A stretch of DNA of 64,000 nt from positions 224,167-288,166 of the forward strand of contig CANRFV010000002.1 of NCBI GenBank assembly GCA_947629985.1. The letters are read 5' to 3'. A model generated the notes under the pieces. The model worked only from the letters and a program-made list of their open reading frames with translations, made no database searches and was not told the origin of the DNA. Each line of letters starts with the position of its first letter. Position 1 is the stretch's first letter. Position numbers and translations under genes: made by a program. Below are positions 62,213-64,000 of this stretch, piece after piece. The DNA comes from an uncultured Clostridia bacterium. Its GTDB lineage: Bacteria > Bacillota > Clostridia > Christensenellales > CAG-314.

Positions 62213-63033
62213 ATGTCAAATAAAGAAATTACGGTAAAAGGACTGAATGTTAAATACAAGAAAGTAGACCAATCGGACTATATTTCTCTTACGGACATTG
62301 CAAAGTTCAAAACCCCACAGACCCGAGGTTTACGGTTTACACTTGGCTGCGAAGCAAAGAAACCTTGCGCTTTCTTGCCGTGTGGGAAGAACTCAATAAT
62401 CCGAATTTTAACCGTGTCGAATTCGATACGGTTACAAAGGATGCCGGCACGAATGCCTTCATGATCACCCCTTCGCAATGGATCCAAAAGCTAAACGGCA
62501 TTGGTTTAACAGTTTCCGCGGGCAAATATAACAGTGGTATCTATGCACATCAAGATATCGCATTTGAATTTGCAAGCTGGGTGTCCGCAGAGTTCAAATT
62601 GTATCTCATCAAAGAATTCCAACGTCTGAAAATATCCGAGCAGAAGGAACTTGAGTGGACATCGAAGCGCGAACTTGCTAAAGTCAACTATCGCATACAC
62701 ACGGACGCTATCAAAGAGAATATCGTTCCAACGCTTACGGAGGAACAACTCAAATATGTCTATGCCGACGAAGCTGATCTACTCAATGTTGCCCTGTTCG
62801 GAAAAACCGCCGCTCAGTGGCGCAAAGAAAATCCGACTTTGAAGGGCAATATCCGCGATTATGTCATGATAGAACAACTGCTTGTGATTGCCAACATGGA
62901 AAGCTACAACGCCATTTTGATTGAGCAAGGCGTTCCGCAAGCAGAGCGTTTGCAACGCCTCAACGACATGGCGCGCTCGCAACTGCGTGTGTTGCAGCAG
63001 ATTGACACTTCGCATTTGCTTGGGAATAAGTAA
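62213..63033 (+). pseudogene. KilA-N domain protein, interrupted by a one-base frameshift
   Basis: The N-terminal frame (MSNKEITVKGLNVKYKKVDQ...ISLTDIAKFK) and the next frame (NPTDPRFTVYTWLRSKETLR...) together form a KilA-N domain, ending with the highly conserved SGIYAHQDIAFEFASWVSAE and EFKLYLIKEFQRLK, then a helical tail to LLGNK. The join is at AAAACCCC (about 62308-62316); one extra A restores a 273-residue protein. KilA-N proteins are DNA-binding proteins of phages and mobile elements. The rest of the gene is undamaged, so the shift is recent, a sequencing error, or a real slip site. Confidence 0.85.
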
Positions 63034-63054
63034 AAAATCAACAAGAAGACGAAA

Positions 63055-64000
63055 ATGAATGAGACTGAATTTTGTATAATCTGCGGGAATCAATACTCGC
63101 TGTCAGATATTGAATCACTCGGATGGGAGAAATTTAATGTTTGGGCACATAGTCATTTACCCAAACAGCTTTTTAAGTATTATCCCAATAAAGTATCTGT
63201 GGACGGTAAAAACCATTCAATTGAATCATTAACGAATGGAGCGGTTTATATTAATGATGCGGAAAGGTTTGATGATTGCTTTGATTGTGCTATAGATATG
63301 GAATGGAGTGCATTTTATGAAAAAAGAATAAAACGGTATTGTACCTATCTCGATATAGATTATACTATTGTTCCTTTGGAGGAACTCCCATATAAAATAG
63401 CCTTAAAACTATTTGAATTCGGAACTCCTCAAAATGCATTAAACCATGTTCCTAATACATTGGATGCGACGCAAAAACTATCTTTAAAGAATCTTATTCT
63501 GAATGCCTTTATTGCCGGAAAAAGTGCCGATGGCTGGTATTCGGGTATACTCAAACAGATAAAAGACGAATATTTAAATTTTTTGAATTGCCTGAAGCAT
63601 TTCAAAATAGCTTGTTTCGCCGTGTCACCTTATCTGAATAGAATGTGGGCAACTAATAGTAGCACCGGCTTTTGTATTGAATATGAAACAGATAACATGA
63701 GTGATTTATGTCATAACTTATTTCCCGTTATTTATAGTCAACAGAGGAATGATTATACAGAATTAAGTTTGAATTGCGACAAATTGCCTGATATCTCGGA
63801 TTTATGGCAAATGTATTTCAATGGACTTTTGCGCAAAAGCATTCACTGGATGGATCAGCAAGAATGGCGATTAATAAGCTATGAACAAGATAATAAAGCA
63901 AAAAATATTCCTTTCTTTAAAATGCTCAATAGAAAAATTAAGTTCTATATTTTAAGCAAAAAAATGAAAAGTGCCAATTTTGGTGGTTTTTTGCGGAAGT
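63055..64000 (+). CDS. DUF2971-like protein, 3' end cut by window edge
   Basis: The frame is open for 315 codons to the edge. It begins MNETEFCIICGNQY. The pattern is that of DUF2971: an early segment on contents (LTNGAVYINDAERFDDCFDC), the central FKIACFAVSPYLNRMWATNS followed by TGFCIEYET, and MDQQEWRLISYE (family W...EWR). DUF2971 genes are frequent in accessory and defence regions of bacteria; the activity is unknown. AT-rich. It follows the KilA-N gene by 21 bases and may share its transcript. Confidence 0.75.
   Translation, partial: MNETEFCIICGNQYSLSDIESLGWEKFNVWAHSHLPKQLFKYYPNKVSVDGKNHSIESLTNGAVYINDAERFDDCFDCAIDMEWSAFYEKRIKRYCTYLDIDYTIVPLEELPYKIALKLFEFGTPQNALNHVPNTLDATQKLSLKNLILNAFIAGKSADGWYSGILKQIKDEYLNFLNCLKHFKIACFAVSPYLNRMWATNSSTGFCIEYETDNMSDLCHNLFPVIYSQQRNDYTELSLNCDKLPDISDLWQMYFNGLLRKSIHWMDQQEWRLISYEQDNKAKNIPFFKMLNRKIKFYILSKKMKSANFGGFLRK

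Noticed and set aside
1..64000. CRISPR array
   Set aside because: No series of identical repeats with unique spacers of regular length was seen. The hairpin array at 3.9-4.3 kb has constant spacers and variable stems, the opposite of CRISPR.

Overview
The window looks like a chromosome segment of an uncultured, endospore-forming member of the Clostridia (Bacillota). Three things point there. Sporulation and germination genes are present: a gerA-gerB-gerC operon, a Spo0A-type DNA-binding protein and a CotH kinase. Gram-positive housekeeping families are present: DUF951, YqhQ/DUF1385, DegV, ECF S component, DUF5685. Ribosome binding sites are strong AGGAGG type. Promoters are very regular, with TTGACA-like -35 boxes, 16-18 base spacers and a frequent TACAAT -10. 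The exact genus cannot be read from the sequence. Most genes share one codon style (GGC, GCG/GCC, TTG, AAC). Several blocks are visibly AT-richer and look acquired.

Layout. 1-3.6 kb: membrane protein tail, rlmH, a degenerate alpha/beta-hydrolase, DUF951 and signal peptidase I. 3.6-4.3 kb: a gene-free array of short hairpins. 4.3-8.0 kb: germinant receptor operon. 8-16 kb: ATP-grasp ligase, M18 aminopeptidase, phosphosugar mutase, ECF S component and a MacB-like ABC fusion. 16-24 kb: ABC-2 exporter (minus strand), nagA, a manganese-type (yybP-ykoY) riboswitch in front of an SPFH protein, rpmE with two truncated tandem copies, a candidate small RNA and murC. 24-32 kb: YbjN, DegV, SDR, a VUT/QueT-type transporter, a DUF1385-PrmC fusion, prfA, a P-loop protein and a stand-alone Spo0A effector domain. 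32.8-40.5 kb: leuS, cysK-like, lipoprotein, trpS, and a DUF5685 / degenerate J-domain / membrane protein operon.

A tRNA-fMet locus with duplicated tRNA fragments (40.65-41.04 kb) opens an AT-rich island. The island carries an XRE regulator and a single-chain restriction-modification enzyme (41.1-43.7 kb). Native-style sequence then returns: a beta-helix protein, a CotH lipoprotein, ferredoxin, a candidate CU-rich small RNA, and an NrdR-box-controlled anaerobic ribonucleotide reductase fused to a glutaredoxin-like domain and followed by trxB. An AT-rich helicase with topoisomerase-type zinc ribbons sits between short direct repeats (52.5-55.9 kb). An alcohol dehydrogenase-like protein and a metallo-beta-lactamase-fold protein follow. 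From about 58.5 kb, around a tRNA-Ser(GGA), a second accessory region begins: XRE regulator, nuclease-DUF2075 helicase, a frameshifted KilA-N gene and a DUF2971 gene cut by the window edge.

The most interesting items are: the hairpin array; the manganese-type riboswitch in front of an SPFH gene; the rpmE tandem copies, whose third copy differs only by synonymous changes; two promoter-to-terminator small RNA candidates; the orphan Spo0A effector; and the damaged tRNA-fMet locus.
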